From assembly GCA_004558975.1 (NCBI GenBank), contig SFZB01000062.1, positions 1-5,329 on the forward strand: a stretch of 5,329 bases of DNA, in the 5' to 3' direction. Shown here piece by piece: positions 1-5,029 of the stretch; within the stretch, counting starts at the first letter, position 1; each line of letters opens with the position of its first letter. This DNA comes from a bacterium. Its GTDB lineage: Bacteria > Bacillota > Clostridia > Oscillospirales > CAG-272. The translations under genes were made by a program, and so were the position numbers. The notes beneath the pieces are model-generated. The model worked only from the letters and a program-made list of their open reading frames with translations. It made no database searches and was not told the origin of the DNA.

Positions 1-110
1 ACGGGAATCTCGACCGTGAGGGTGTCCTGATCCGCCACGCGGTAGACCTTCCCCGTCGGCGCGGGCTTTTTCCGGGCTCCGCCGAAAAAGAACCGAAACG
101 ACGCACATAC
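1..110 (-). other. Possible edge of a truncated gene, strand unresolved
   Basis: The minus-strand frame whose codons occupy 3-5, 6-8 and so on is open through this stretch. It reads a plausible peptide ending GKVYRVADQDTLTVEIP at the window edge, with mostly G or C at third codon positions. No ATG, GTG or TTG precedes it in frame up to about position 190; the only in-frame start seen is a GTG at 36-38. The opposite strand is also open in the same triplets but is arginine-rich. Alternatively, the plus frame ending at the TGA at 28-30 could be the tail of an upstream gene; in Bacillus, thiN lies upstream of spoVM. Too little is present to identify either. Confidence 0.25.
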
Positions 111-179
111 AGCCCTCCCTCCGCATACCCTGTCGTGAGGGGAAGCCCTCGAAAGTATGGTAAAAAGGGGCTGTCGGCC

Positions 180-257
180 ATGAAGATCGTTGTTGTACAT
201 TCCCCCCGTTTCCTGCGCCCGCTTCTGCGGCGTCTGTTCGGGATCGGGAAAGCATAA
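180..257 (+). CDS. spoVM: SpoVM-like spore morphogenesis peptide (25 aa)
   Basis: This short gene encodes a 25-residue peptide beginning MKIVVVHSPRF and ending RRLFGIGKA. It matches SpoVM in length, in the MK start, in proline 9 within S-P-R-F, and in the basic amphipathic helix ending in LFG plus a charged tail. In Bacillus subtilis SpoVM is made in the mother cell, binds the positively curved outer forespore membrane, anchors the coat ATPase SpoIVA, and is linked to FtsH. A Shine-Dalgarno-like AAAGGGG (164-170) lies 9 nt before the ATG, and a strong terminator starts 15 nt after the stop, so it may be transcribed alone. CATACAGC at 105-112 resembles a sigma-E -10 box, but no convincing -35 was seen. 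Oddities are arginine 13 and proline 14 where B. subtilis has two glycines. The identification comes from family pattern; the gene is short enough to be missed by many gene callers. Confidence 0.85.
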   Translation: MKIVVVHSPRFLRPLLRRLFGIGKA

Positions 258-270
258 CCGGAACCGAAAA

Positions 271-301
271 CAAAAAAGGACCCCGTGAGAGGTCCTTTTT
301 G
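271..301. terminator. Bidirectional intrinsic terminator between spoVM and the membrane protein gene
   Basis: A 10-bp perfect stem (AAAAAGGACC at 273-282 with GGTCCTTTTT at 291-300) has an 8-nt loop. The plus strand carries five T's in the descending arm. The minus strand continues with T6 followed by GTTTT. It lies 15 nt after the spoVM stop and 24 nt after the stop of the convergent minus-strand gene, so it can serve both. Confidence 0.9.
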
Positions 302-324
302 TCATGCCGTCCGGTCGGCGGTCG

Positions 325-1989
325 TCACTCGGCGACGGGTGCCGCTTCCTCTTCCGGCATCGGGAGCGTCACCGCCTTTTTGCATTTCGCGACGGGGAGC
401 GGGAGCAGGAGCGCGAGGAGGGAGAAGACCGCCACCACGATCGGCGCCGCGCCGATCTGCATACGAATCATGCGGTGCAGTCGCCCGTTTTCACCCACCA
501 CGGAACCGAACACTTCATTCTCGGCGAGTGCCGTGATATTGGACTGCTCTACCGTGATGTTGAAAATGATGACCGTTACAATCAGCAGCACGAGGAGCAG
601 GAACGAAAGGATGCACGCCGACAGTTTGGCTGCCTTGTACGTCTGCCTCTTGCTGCGACCCGTCGCGAGGTAGAGGAGCCCCTCGCCCAGCATCCACGCG
701 GTGGCGAGTGCGGCGAGAAGCGCGATCGCGGGCAGGAAGGCGAAGACGTCCATGCCGCTGCCGTCGCCGGTCGCCATGTGCAGGACATACGCGGTCGCGG
801 TATGGAGGACGCCGGTGGCGCCCATCGTCCCGCGGGAATAATCGGAGCGTTTGAACGCGGAGAGCGCAGACAATGCCGCGAAGGTCTTCGCATCAAAATC
901 CTCGAGGTCGTTTTCCGTCATGCTGATTGCATCGAAGAACGACCAGTCCAGACGGGCTTTGACGGTGGAGGCGGGCGCCTCGGCTCCGGTTTCACCGGGC
1001 AGGATATCGTCCATCAGCGAGGGGAATTTCCCTGTCAGCTTAACCGAGAGAGGTGCCAGGAGCAGAACGCTCAGCATCACGAAGGCGCAGACGGACACGC
1101 AGAGCGTGCGGACAAGCGCCCCTGTACGGAAACGGACGGTGCGGGTCGCGAGCCCGATGATCATCACGGCGACGACCAGGACGAGGGCACCGGCGACGGA
1201 CCAGACGATTGTCCCTGCGGGTGCTATGTGGAGGAAGGTGTTACCGAGGCACATACGGGCAACATAGTTCAGGACAAGCGTCGCGCCGGGCACCAGACAC
1301 AGGAAGCGGAGCGCCGCCGAGATGAGGTCGCGGCGACCGAGAAGGTGGAAAAGGAGGTTCAGAAGCGCAAAGACGAAGAACGCGACGGCGAACAGCATGT
1401 AAAGAAGAGACGTCACCGCGGCGAACAGCAGCGAGGGGACGAACGCCGCATCCTCGGAGCGGAGCGTCACGCGCAGCCGCAGGTGCATCAGGCGTTCGAT
1501 CAGTTGCTTCTGATCCCGTGTGAGGTCGTTTGTGTTCGTAACGCCCTTGAAGGTCTGTTCGGCCTCGGCTTCCGCATCGAGGAGCCTGTCGCAGAGACGG
1601 CTCTCTTCGATCTCTTTGGCGGTATCGTTATGTAAGTTATCAAAGAAGAATGTGATAAAGTCCATGCCGCCGAATCGGAACTCGATCTTCACCGGGATTC
1701 CGAGCAGTTCATCGATCTCCGTGCCGGTATCCCCCTGCACGAGCGGGACGAAGGCGGTCACGAGGACGAGGAGCGAGAGCAGGAGAATCGCGGCGTTGCG
1801 GAAAAACTTCACGGAGAGAAAACGGGAAGCGACGGGAGAGCGCGGCTTTCTTTCGAGCACGACCTCACGCGTACGTTCGCCCTTCGCAGGGGCGAGGGGA
1901 AGACCGCAGGTGGGGCAGAACGAATCCCCCGCGAGGCATTGTCTTCCGCAGTTGCGACAGTAGATACCGGTGTTTTCCGATGTTGTCAT
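325..1989 (-). CDS. Zinc-ribbon polytopic membrane protein, function unknown (554 aa)
   Basis: The product starts with a zinc-ribbon: C11-R-N-C14, ten residues, then C25-P-T-C28, as in the zinc_ribbon/DZR-type domains at the cytosolic N-terminus of many Firmicute membrane proteins. A basic linker (about 35-62) leads to hydrophobic segments near 64-84, 183-215, 225-243, 258-281, 293-314, 414-440, 456-476 and 513-533, giving roughly seven or eight membrane passes. Between segments lie soluble loops (about 86-180 and 320-410) rich in acidic residues. The C-terminus is an acidic proline tail (PMPEEEAAPVAE). No catalytic motif, transporter signature or known family beyond the ribbon was recognised. 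The ATG at 1989 is preferred over the in-frame GTG at 2010 because AAAGGA sits 9 nt before it, while the GTG has only a badly spaced purine run. The gene is monocistronic: own promoter about 50 nt upstream of the ATG and own terminator. A sensor or envelope role is guesswork. Confidence 0.9.
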   Translation of the reverse strand: MTTSENTGIYCRNCGRQCLAGDSFCPTCGLPLAPAKGERTREVVLERKPRSPVASRFLSVKFFRNAAILLLSLLVLVTAFVPLVQGDTGTEIDELLGIPVKIEFRFGGMDFITFFFDNLHNDTAKEIEESRLCDRLLDAEAEAEQTFKGVTNTNDLTRDQKQLIERLMHLRLRVTLRSEDAAFVPSLLFAAVTSLLYMLFAVAFFVFALLNLLFHLLGRRDLISAALRFLCLVPGATLVLNYVARMCLGNTFLHIAPAGTIVWSVAGALVLVVAVMIIGLATRTVRFRTGALVRTLCVSVCAFVMLSVLLLAPLSVKLTGKFPSLMDDILPGETGAEAPASTVKARLDWSFFDAISMTENDLEDFDAKTFAALSALSAFKRSDYSRGTMGATGVLHTATAYVLHMATGDGSGMDVFAFLPAIALLAALATAWMLGEGLLYLATGRSKRQTYKAAKLSACILSFLLLVLLIVTVIIFNITVEQSNITALAENEVFGSVVGENGRLHRMIRMQIGAAPIVVAVFSLLALLLPLPVAKCKKAVTLPMPEEEAAPVAE

Positions 1990-2045
1990 AGACAGATTTC
2001 CTTTCTGCACTCCCGGCAGTTGCCGATTCGAGTCGTTGTATTTTC

Positions 2046-2074
2046 ATGATAACATACCCCGTCGGCTTTGTCAA
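2046..2074 (-). promoter_or_regulatory. Sigma-A promoter of the zinc-ribbon membrane protein gene
   Basis: On the minus strand TTGACA (complement of 2069-2074) is followed by exactly 17 bp and TATCAT (complement of 2046-2051). This predicts a start near 2039 and a 5' UTR of about 50 nt to the ATG at 1989. The match is near consensus, suggesting strong constitutive vegetative transcription unless an operator is present; none was recognised. Confidence 0.85.
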
Positions 2075-2188
2075 CGAATGATTCACAACGAACGCGCCGG
2101 CCGGCACTGCAAAATTGTCACTTTTGTCAAAATCGACTGCCCCGGCGGCGCTCCCGTCCTTTTCGCCCGCCGCAGAGCACACGAAACA

Positions 2189-2220
2189 CAAAGAGGAGCC
2201 GTGTTTTCGGCTCCTCTTTG
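2189..2220. terminator. Terminator downstream of mnmG
   Basis: A 12-bp perfect stem pairs CAAAGAGGAGCC (2189-2200) with GGCTCCTCTTTG (2209-2220) around an 8-nt loop. On the minus strand the stem starts 5 nt after the mnmG stop and is followed by a T-rich TGTGTTT. It isolates mnmG from the membrane protein gene. On the plus strand the following TTTATTTATT would also permit termination. Confidence 0.88.
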
Positions 2221-2225
2221 TTTAT

Positions 2226-4166
2226 TTATTCGGTTTTTCCTTCGGCGGTGTCCCCTGCCCCGTCGGGCGTGCCGTCGTCGGCTTGCGTACTCGAGAGATA
2301 CACGAGCAACACGCCGATGTCCGCCGGGTTGACGCCGCTGATGCGGCTCGCCTGCCCGATCGAGAGCGGGCGCACGGCGGCAAGTTTCTGCGCCGCCTCG
2401 ATCCGGAGCCCGCGGATTGCGCCGTAGTCCAACCCCCGGGGCAGACGGCGGTGTTCGAGTTTCTCCTGCCGTTCGACCTCGAGCATCTCGCGGCGGATAT
2501 ACCCCTCGAACTTCATCTGCGTCTCCACCGTGAGCGTCACGGCGCGCGGGAGCGCCGGGCGGTCGGGGTCGAGCGGCGCGGTGTTTTCATAGGTAAGTTC
2601 CGGGCGCCGCAGCAGTTCTGCGAGCCGCACACCGGTGCGGATTTCACTGGTGCCGAGCGACGCGAGACGGGCGTTGTTCTCCTCCGTCGGGGTCACGATC
2701 GTGTCAAAGAGCCGCTTGGTCTCGAGGCGGATACGCTCCTGCTTTTCGGTAAAGCGGGCGTAGCGGTCGTCGTCGATGAGCCCGACGCGCCGCCCGAGCG
2801 GGGTCAGGCGTTCGTCGGCGTTGTCCTGCCGCAGGACGAGCCGATATTCCGAGCGTGAGGTCATCATGCGATAGGGTTCGTTCGTGCCCTTGGTCACGAG
2901 GTCGTCGATGAGCGTGCCGATATAGGACGAGGAGCGCGTCAGAATGAGCGGTTCCTCCCCCTTGACGGCGAGCGCCGCGTTGATACCGGCGACGAGTCCC
3001 TGCGCCGCCGCCTCCTCGTAGCCGGAGGTGCCGTTGAACTGCCCGGCGCCATACAGCCCCGGATAGTCCTTGCACTCCAGCGTGGGGAGCAGTTCGGTCG
3101 GGTCAACGCAGTCGTATTCGATCGCGTAGGCGTAGCGCATGATCTCCGCGTGTTCAAATCCGTGCAGGGTATGCACCATTTCCTCCTGCACCGAAACGGG
3201 GAGGGAGGTCGAGAACCCCTGCAGGTACATTTCTTCCGTACCGCGCCCGCACGGCTCGACAAAGAGCTGATGCCGTTCCTTGTCCGCGAAGCGGACGAGC
3301 TTGTCCTCGATCGACGGGCAGTAGCGAGGACCCGTCCCGCGGATTTTGCCCGAGTACATGGCGCTCTCTTTGAGGTGGTCGAGAATGACGCGGTGCGTCT
3401 TTTCGTTCGTGTAGACGATGTGGCAGGAAACCTGCGGAATGTCCGCAAAAGCGTCGGGGTCGGTGTCCGCCGAGAAAGGAATCGCCGGGGTGTCGCCCTT
3501 CTGCTCTTCGAGGACGGAGAAATCAATCGAGCGGCGGTGGATGCGCGCGGGGGTGCCGGTCTTGAAACGGCGGAGACGGAGTCCCGCGCGCGTCAGGCAT
3601 TCGGTGAGCCCCTCGGCGCTCTGCATGCCGTCGGGACCCCCGGGGTAGGTCACGTTTCCGACGAAGATAGCGGACGACGCATAGGTGCCGGTCGCGAGAA
3701 TGACCGCCTGCGCCTCCCAGGTGTCGCCGAGCGCGGTTCTGACCCCGACGGCGCGTTGTTTGTCCCCCTCTTCGCGGAAGAGGACCTCCGTCACCATGGA
3801 CTGGATCAGCCGCAGACGCGGAGTTGTCTCGATACGGTGCTTCATGTAGGCGCGGTACGCCATGCGGTCGGCTTGTACACGGCGGGAGTGGACGGCGGCG
3901 CCGCGCCCCGCGTTGAGCGTGCGGGACTGGAGCGTCACGGCGTCCGCCGCGCGACCCATTTCACCGCCGAGGGCGTCGATTTCATAGACGAGATGTCCCT
4001 TGCCCGTGCCGCCGATCGACGGATTGCACGGCATGTTCCCCACCGCGTCCAACTGAATCGTGAACAGCACCACGTCGACGCCCAGCCGCGCCGCCGCCAG
4101 CGCCGCCTCGATCCCCGCGTGCCCCGCGCCGACAACGATCACCCCGGCGCTCTTTGCCTCTGCCAT
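2226..4166 (-). CDS. mnmG: tRNA uridine-5-carboxymethylaminomethyl(34) modification enzyme MnmG (GidA), 646 aa
   Basis: MnmG binds FAD and works with the GTPase MnmE to install carboxymethylaminomethyl or aminomethyl groups on wobble U34 of certain tRNAs, using methylene-tetrahydrofolate, NADH and glycine or ammonium. Visible signatures are the dinucleotide-binding GAGHAG (13-18), PCNPSIGGTGKGHL (46-59) with catalytic-type Cys47, FKTGTPARI (201-209), RYCPSIEDK (281-289) with the second conserved cysteine at 283, the C-terminal FAD motif LYGAGQFNGTSGYEEAAAQG (371-390), MMTSRSEYRL (434-443) and the helical MnmE-binding tail with LSIGQASRISGV (601-612). Length suits the family (about 620-650). 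The ATG at 4166 is chosen because homology starts there and AGGGGG sits 7 nt upstream; an in-frame ATG at 4361 would only add 65 residues translated from DNA repeats. EPCG (304-307) replaces the usual EPEG. It is not followed by rsmG, unlike many Firmicute loci. Confidence 0.98.
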   Translation of the reverse strand: MAEAKSAGVIVVGAGHAGIEAALAAARLGVDVVLFTIQLDAVGNMPCNPSIGGTGKGHLVYEIDALGGEMGRAADAVTLQSRTLNAGRGAAVHSRRVQADRMAYRAYMKHRIETTPRLRLIQSMVTEVLFREEGDKQRAVGVRTALGDTWEAQAVILATGTYASSAIFVGNVTYPGGPDGMQSAEGLTECLTRAGLRLRRFKTGTPARIHRRSIDFSVLEEQKGDTPAIPFSADTDPDAFADIPQVSCHIVYTNEKTHRVILDHLKESAMYSGKIRGTGPRYCPSIEDKLVRFADKERHQLFVEPCGRGTEEMYLQGFSTSLPVSVQEEMVHTLHGFEHAEIMRYAYAIEYDCVDPTELLPTLECKDYPGLYGAGQFNGTSGYEEAAAQGLVAGINAALAVKGEEPLILTRSSSYIGTLIDDLVTKGTNEPYRMMTSRSEYRLVLRQDNADERLTPLGRRVGLIDDDRYARFTEKQERIRLETKRLFDTIVTPTEENNARLASLGTSEIRTGVRLAELLRRPELTYENTAPLDPDRPALPRAVTLTVETQMKFEGYIRREMLEVERQEKLEHRRLPRGLDYGAIRGLRIEAAQKLAAVRPLSIGQASRISGVNPADIGVLLVYLSSTQADDGTPDGAGDTAEGKTE

Positions 4167-4232
4167 ACCAAAACCCCCTGCTGTTTCCGACTTTCGTTCC
4201 CGATCCGCCCCGGCATCTGCCGGCTTTGTATC

Positions 4233-4268
4233 GGCGCCGCAACACCGCGCCCGGCGGCGTCCGCAGAC
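4233..4268 (-). repeat. Degenerate fourth copy of the mnmG-leader repeat
   Basis: This stretch aligns to the repeat core downstream of it: CGCAACACC, a GC-rich block, then GGCGTCC-CAGAC. It matches CGCAACACT...GGCGTCCTCAGAC of the unit at 4293-4339 with scattered substitutions. The potential stem in the clear copy, GGTGC/GCACC, is here GGCGC (4233-4237)/GCGCC (4247-4251), so both sides changed together. A still more decayed trace, CTGTTTCCGAC, appears at 4181-4191. The copies nearest mnmG are the most diverged. Confidence 0.55.
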
Positions 4269-4292
4269 CCCGCGCGACAGGCGACACCGAGA

Positions 4293-4406
4293 GACCGTTT
4301 CCGACAGTGCCCGCAACACTGCACCCATTGGCGTCCTCAGACTGTTTCCGACGGTGCCCACAGCACTGCACCCATTGGCTCCTCAGACTGTTTCCGACGG
4401 TGCCCG
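4293..4406 (-). repeat. 46-47 bp tandem repeats in the predicted mnmG leader
   Basis: Two full units (4293-4339, 47 bp; 4340-4385, 46 bp) and a partial third (from 4386 to about 4406) each begin GAC(C/T)GTTTCCGAC(A/G)GTGCCC. The full units continue with a CAACACTGCACCCATTGG-type block. Full units differ at only a few bases. On the minus strand, where mnmG is read, each full unit can form a small hairpin (GGTGC...GCACC or GGTGC...GCACT). The array lies between the predicted mnmG promoter and its start codon. Short open frames across it translate the repeat (GTVGNSL and similar) and are not credible genes. Confidence 0.85.
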
Positions 4407-4476
4407 ACGCGCGCCCCACGCTTTTCGACACCCGCGCGGTTCCCCGTCCGGTCGCCGTTTTTTTGTAACAAAGTTC

Positions 4477-4505
4477 AGTATATCACAACCCCGCGCGCAT
4501 TACAA
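4477..4505 (-). promoter_or_regulatory. Predicted extended -10 promoter for mnmG
   Basis: On the minus strand TTGTAA (complement of 4500-4505, four of six consensus bases) is followed by 17 bp and TATACT (complement of 4477-4482), with TGA just before the -10, an extended -10 signature. Transcription would start near 4470, giving a leader of about 300 nt to the ATG at 4166. No better promoter was seen nearer the gene. Confidence 0.6.
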
Positions 4506-4576
4506 GCACAGGGGCACACCCCTTTCCTTTTGTTTTCAACACAAAAACCCTGTTCCCGAAAAACTCCGCACCGTAG

Positions 4577-4595
4577 GGGCGACCATCGGTCGCCC
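4577..4595. repeat. Palindromic intergenic element GGGCGACC-ATC-GGTCGCCC
   Basis: A perfect 8-bp inverted repeat with a 3-nt loop lies within CCGTAGGGGCGACC. It is followed by a second small hairpin, CCGCG-TCCCA-CGCGG, at 4594-4608. GTAGGGGCGACC-type palindromes recur between genes in many Clostridia, so this is probably a dispersed REP-like copy. That is recognition from memory, and only one copy occurs here. No T-run follows, so it is not an obvious terminator. Confidence 0.5.
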
Positions 4596-4623
4596 GCGTC
4601 CCACGCGGCTCGCTCTCTTTTTC

Positions 4624-4652
4624 TTGACAAATCCCGACATTCTTCGTAAAAT
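4624..4652 (+). promoter_or_regulatory. Consensus promoter of the toxin mRNA
   Basis: TTGACA (4624-4629), a 17-bp spacer and TAAAAT (4647-4652) form a near-perfect sigma-A promoter. The predicted start is about 4659, leaving a 5' UTR of about 130 nt to the ATG at 4788 or 163 nt to the toxin ATG at 4822. Such strong promoters with long structured leaders are typical of type I toxin genes. Confidence 0.88.
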
Positions 4653-4663
4653 AAAAAACGGAA

Positions 4664-4681
4664 TCTCCCGTGAGGGGGAGA
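4664..4681 (+). other. 5'-terminal hairpin of the toxin mRNA
   Basis: TCTCCC (4664-4669) pairs with GGGAGA (4676-4681) around a 6-nt loop, only a few nucleotides from the predicted transcript start. A hairpin at the very 5' end can protect an mRNA from 5'-dependent decay. This role is inferred from position. Confidence 0.5.
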
Positions 4682-4699
4682 CCCGGAGGAATACCACAA

Positions 4700-4716
4700 C
4701 GGTGGCGGTTGCTCCT
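4700..4716 (+). other. 5' arm of a 17-bp long-range pairing in the toxin mRNA
   Basis: This segment (CGGTGGCGGTTGCTCCT) can pair without interruption with 4968-4984 (AGGAGCAACCGTCGCCG) in the 3' UTR of the same transcript: 15 Watson-Crick pairs and two G-U wobbles. Three more pairs follow after one mismatch. Such 5'-3' fold-back pairing is known for several type I toxin mRNAs, where it keeps the full-length message inactive. TTGCTCCTTTC here (4709-4719) is repeated exactly at 4748-4758. Confidence 0.7.
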
Positions 4717-4750
4717 TTCTCTTTTAGGTGAAAGGAACAATATTTCTTTG

Positions 4751-4779
4751 CTCCTTTCATCAGACTACTATGAAAGGAG
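4751..4779 (+). promoter_or_regulatory. Shine-Dalgarno-sequestering hairpin
   Basis: CTCCTTTCAT (4751-4760) is a perfect 10-bp complement of ATGAAAGGAG (4770-4779), with a 9-nt loop. The descending arm contains the Shine-Dalgarno AAAGGAG (4773-4779), which lies 8 nt before an ATG at 4788. The ribosome site would be buried in this fold. It is the only good Shine-Dalgarno upstream of the toxin ORF. Confidence 0.8.
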
Positions 4780-4821
4780 TGGTGCCTATGAATCTCTTTC
4801 ATTCGCACCGGGCTTTCGGAG

Positions 4822-4905
4822 ATGGTTACATACGAAGCGTTATTCGCTTTCGCTATGATGATCATTTCTCTTGTGGCGCTGTTTGTCAGTATCCACAGGA
4901 AATAA
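4822..4905 (+). CDS. TxpA/BsrE-like small hydrophobic toxin (putative holin-like toxin family), possibly start-displaced
   Basis: The 27-residue product begins MVTYEALFAFAMM and ends LVALFVSIHRK. The VTYEAL start, one hydrophobic membrane helix (about residues 7-23) and a short basic tail match the family containing B. subtilis TxpA, BsrG and BsrE, annotated as putative holin-like toxins. These peptides insert in the cytoplasmic membrane and stop growth when their antisense RNA fails. Context agrees: consensus promoter, long structured leader and a convergent antisense RNA over the 3' UTR just after the stop. The start is odd. GGAG directly abuts this ATG, so it has no usable spacing, while a well-spaced Shine-Dalgarno serves an ATG at 4788 that is one base out of phase. 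In the toxin frame a TGA at 4789-4791 blocks upstream starts. Removing 34 nt, or a one-base shift near 4821, would restore a conventional toxin. Whether it is translated is uncertain. Confidence 0.75.
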   Translation: MVTYEALFAFAMMIISLVALFVSIHRK

Positions 4906-4913
4906 AAGCAAAA

Positions 4914-4956
4914 AAGAAATAACCGCCTGCACCTGACCAGTTAGGCGATTATTTCT
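4914..4956 (-). terminator. Terminator of the antisense RNA
   Basis: The two arms (AGAAATAACCGCCT at 4916-4929 region and its counterpart ending TTATTTCT at 4956) form a stem of about 14 bp around a loop of about a dozen nucleotides. On the minus strand the stem is followed by TTTTTT-GC-TTTT. The one imperfect pair is a U-G wobble in the minus-strand RNA but a C-A mismatch in the plus-strand RNA, so the fold is better for the antisense transcript. It may pause or partly terminate plus-strand transcripts too. Confidence 0.85.
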
Positions 4957-4967
4957 GTCTGATTTGC

Positions 4968-4984
4968 AGGAGCAACCGTCGCCG
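4968..4984 (+). other. 3' arm of the long-range pairing in the toxin mRNA
   Basis: This is the partner of 4700-4716. It lies in the toxin mRNA 3' UTR, inside the stretch covered by the antisense RNA. Binding of the antisense RNA would displace the fold-back pairing or be blocked by it. It also carries AGGAG (4968-4972), the segment that pairs with CTCCT of the 5' UTR. Confidence 0.7.
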
Positions 4985-5000
4985 GTGTTCCTTCGTCATT

Positions 5001-5029
5001 ATGATAATCGACTTGACGCGCTTTGTCAA
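5001..5029 (-). promoter_or_regulatory. Promoter of the antisense RNA
   Basis: On the minus strand TTGACA (complement of 5024-5029), a 17-bp spacer and TATCAT (complement of 5001-5006) form a near-consensus sigma-A promoter with a start near 4994. It has the same boxes and spacing as the promoter at 2046-2074. Its -35 box lies within the inverted repeat of the toxin mRNA terminator. Confidence 0.87.

Larger units (their letters stand above)
4910..4994 (-). ncRNA. Antisense antitoxin RNA (RatA-like arrangement)
   Basis: A minus-strand transcript of about 85 nt is predicted from a consensus promoter (5001-5029) to a strong terminator (4914-4956). It is fully complementary to the toxin mRNA 3' UTR and ends a few bases past the toxin stop codon at 4905. 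The same geometry is seen in txpA/RatA and bsrG/SR4, where the antisense RNA pairs with the mRNA 3' end and promotes its degradation by RNase III. Its early part (complement of 4968-4984) resembles the toxin mRNA 5' UTR segment 4700-4716, so both compete for the same 3'-UTR target. No coding potential is claimed. Ends are predictions good to a few bases. Confidence 0.82.

Noticed and set aside
66..90. Inverted repeat CTTTTT...AAAAAG considered as a terminator
   Set aside because: The T-run precedes rather than follows the stem on both strands and the stem has a bulge.
304..1635. 443-residue plus-strand ORF opposite the membrane protein gene
   Set aside because: It is a charged, low-complexity shadow frame. 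The minus strand has a promoter, Shine-Dalgarno, zinc ribbon and membrane segments.
4167..4361. 65-residue N-terminal extension of MnmG from the ATG at 4361
   Set aside because: It translates the tandem repeats, has no similarity to MnmG, and the ATG at 4166 has a Shine-Dalgarno and the correct family N-terminus.
4293..4406. CRISPR array
   Set aside because: Units are contiguous near-identical repeats with no unique spacers.
4510..4530. AGGGG-CACA-CCCCT followed by TTTCCTTTTG as a terminator
   Set aside because: The stem is only 5 bp and no plus-strand gene upstream would use it.
3150..4649. 499-residue plus-strand ORF opposite mnmG
   Set aside because: It uses the same triplets as mnmG on the other strand, a common open shadow frame in GC-rich genes; mnmG homology is unambiguous.
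4788..4922. 44-codon ORF starting at the best Shine-Dalgarno ATG (in frame with 4728 and 4770)
   Set aside because: Its peptide resembles nothing known and is the out-of-phase reading of the toxin gene, running into the antisense terminator. It may still be translated as a decoy, so it is discussed as a finding rather than annotated.
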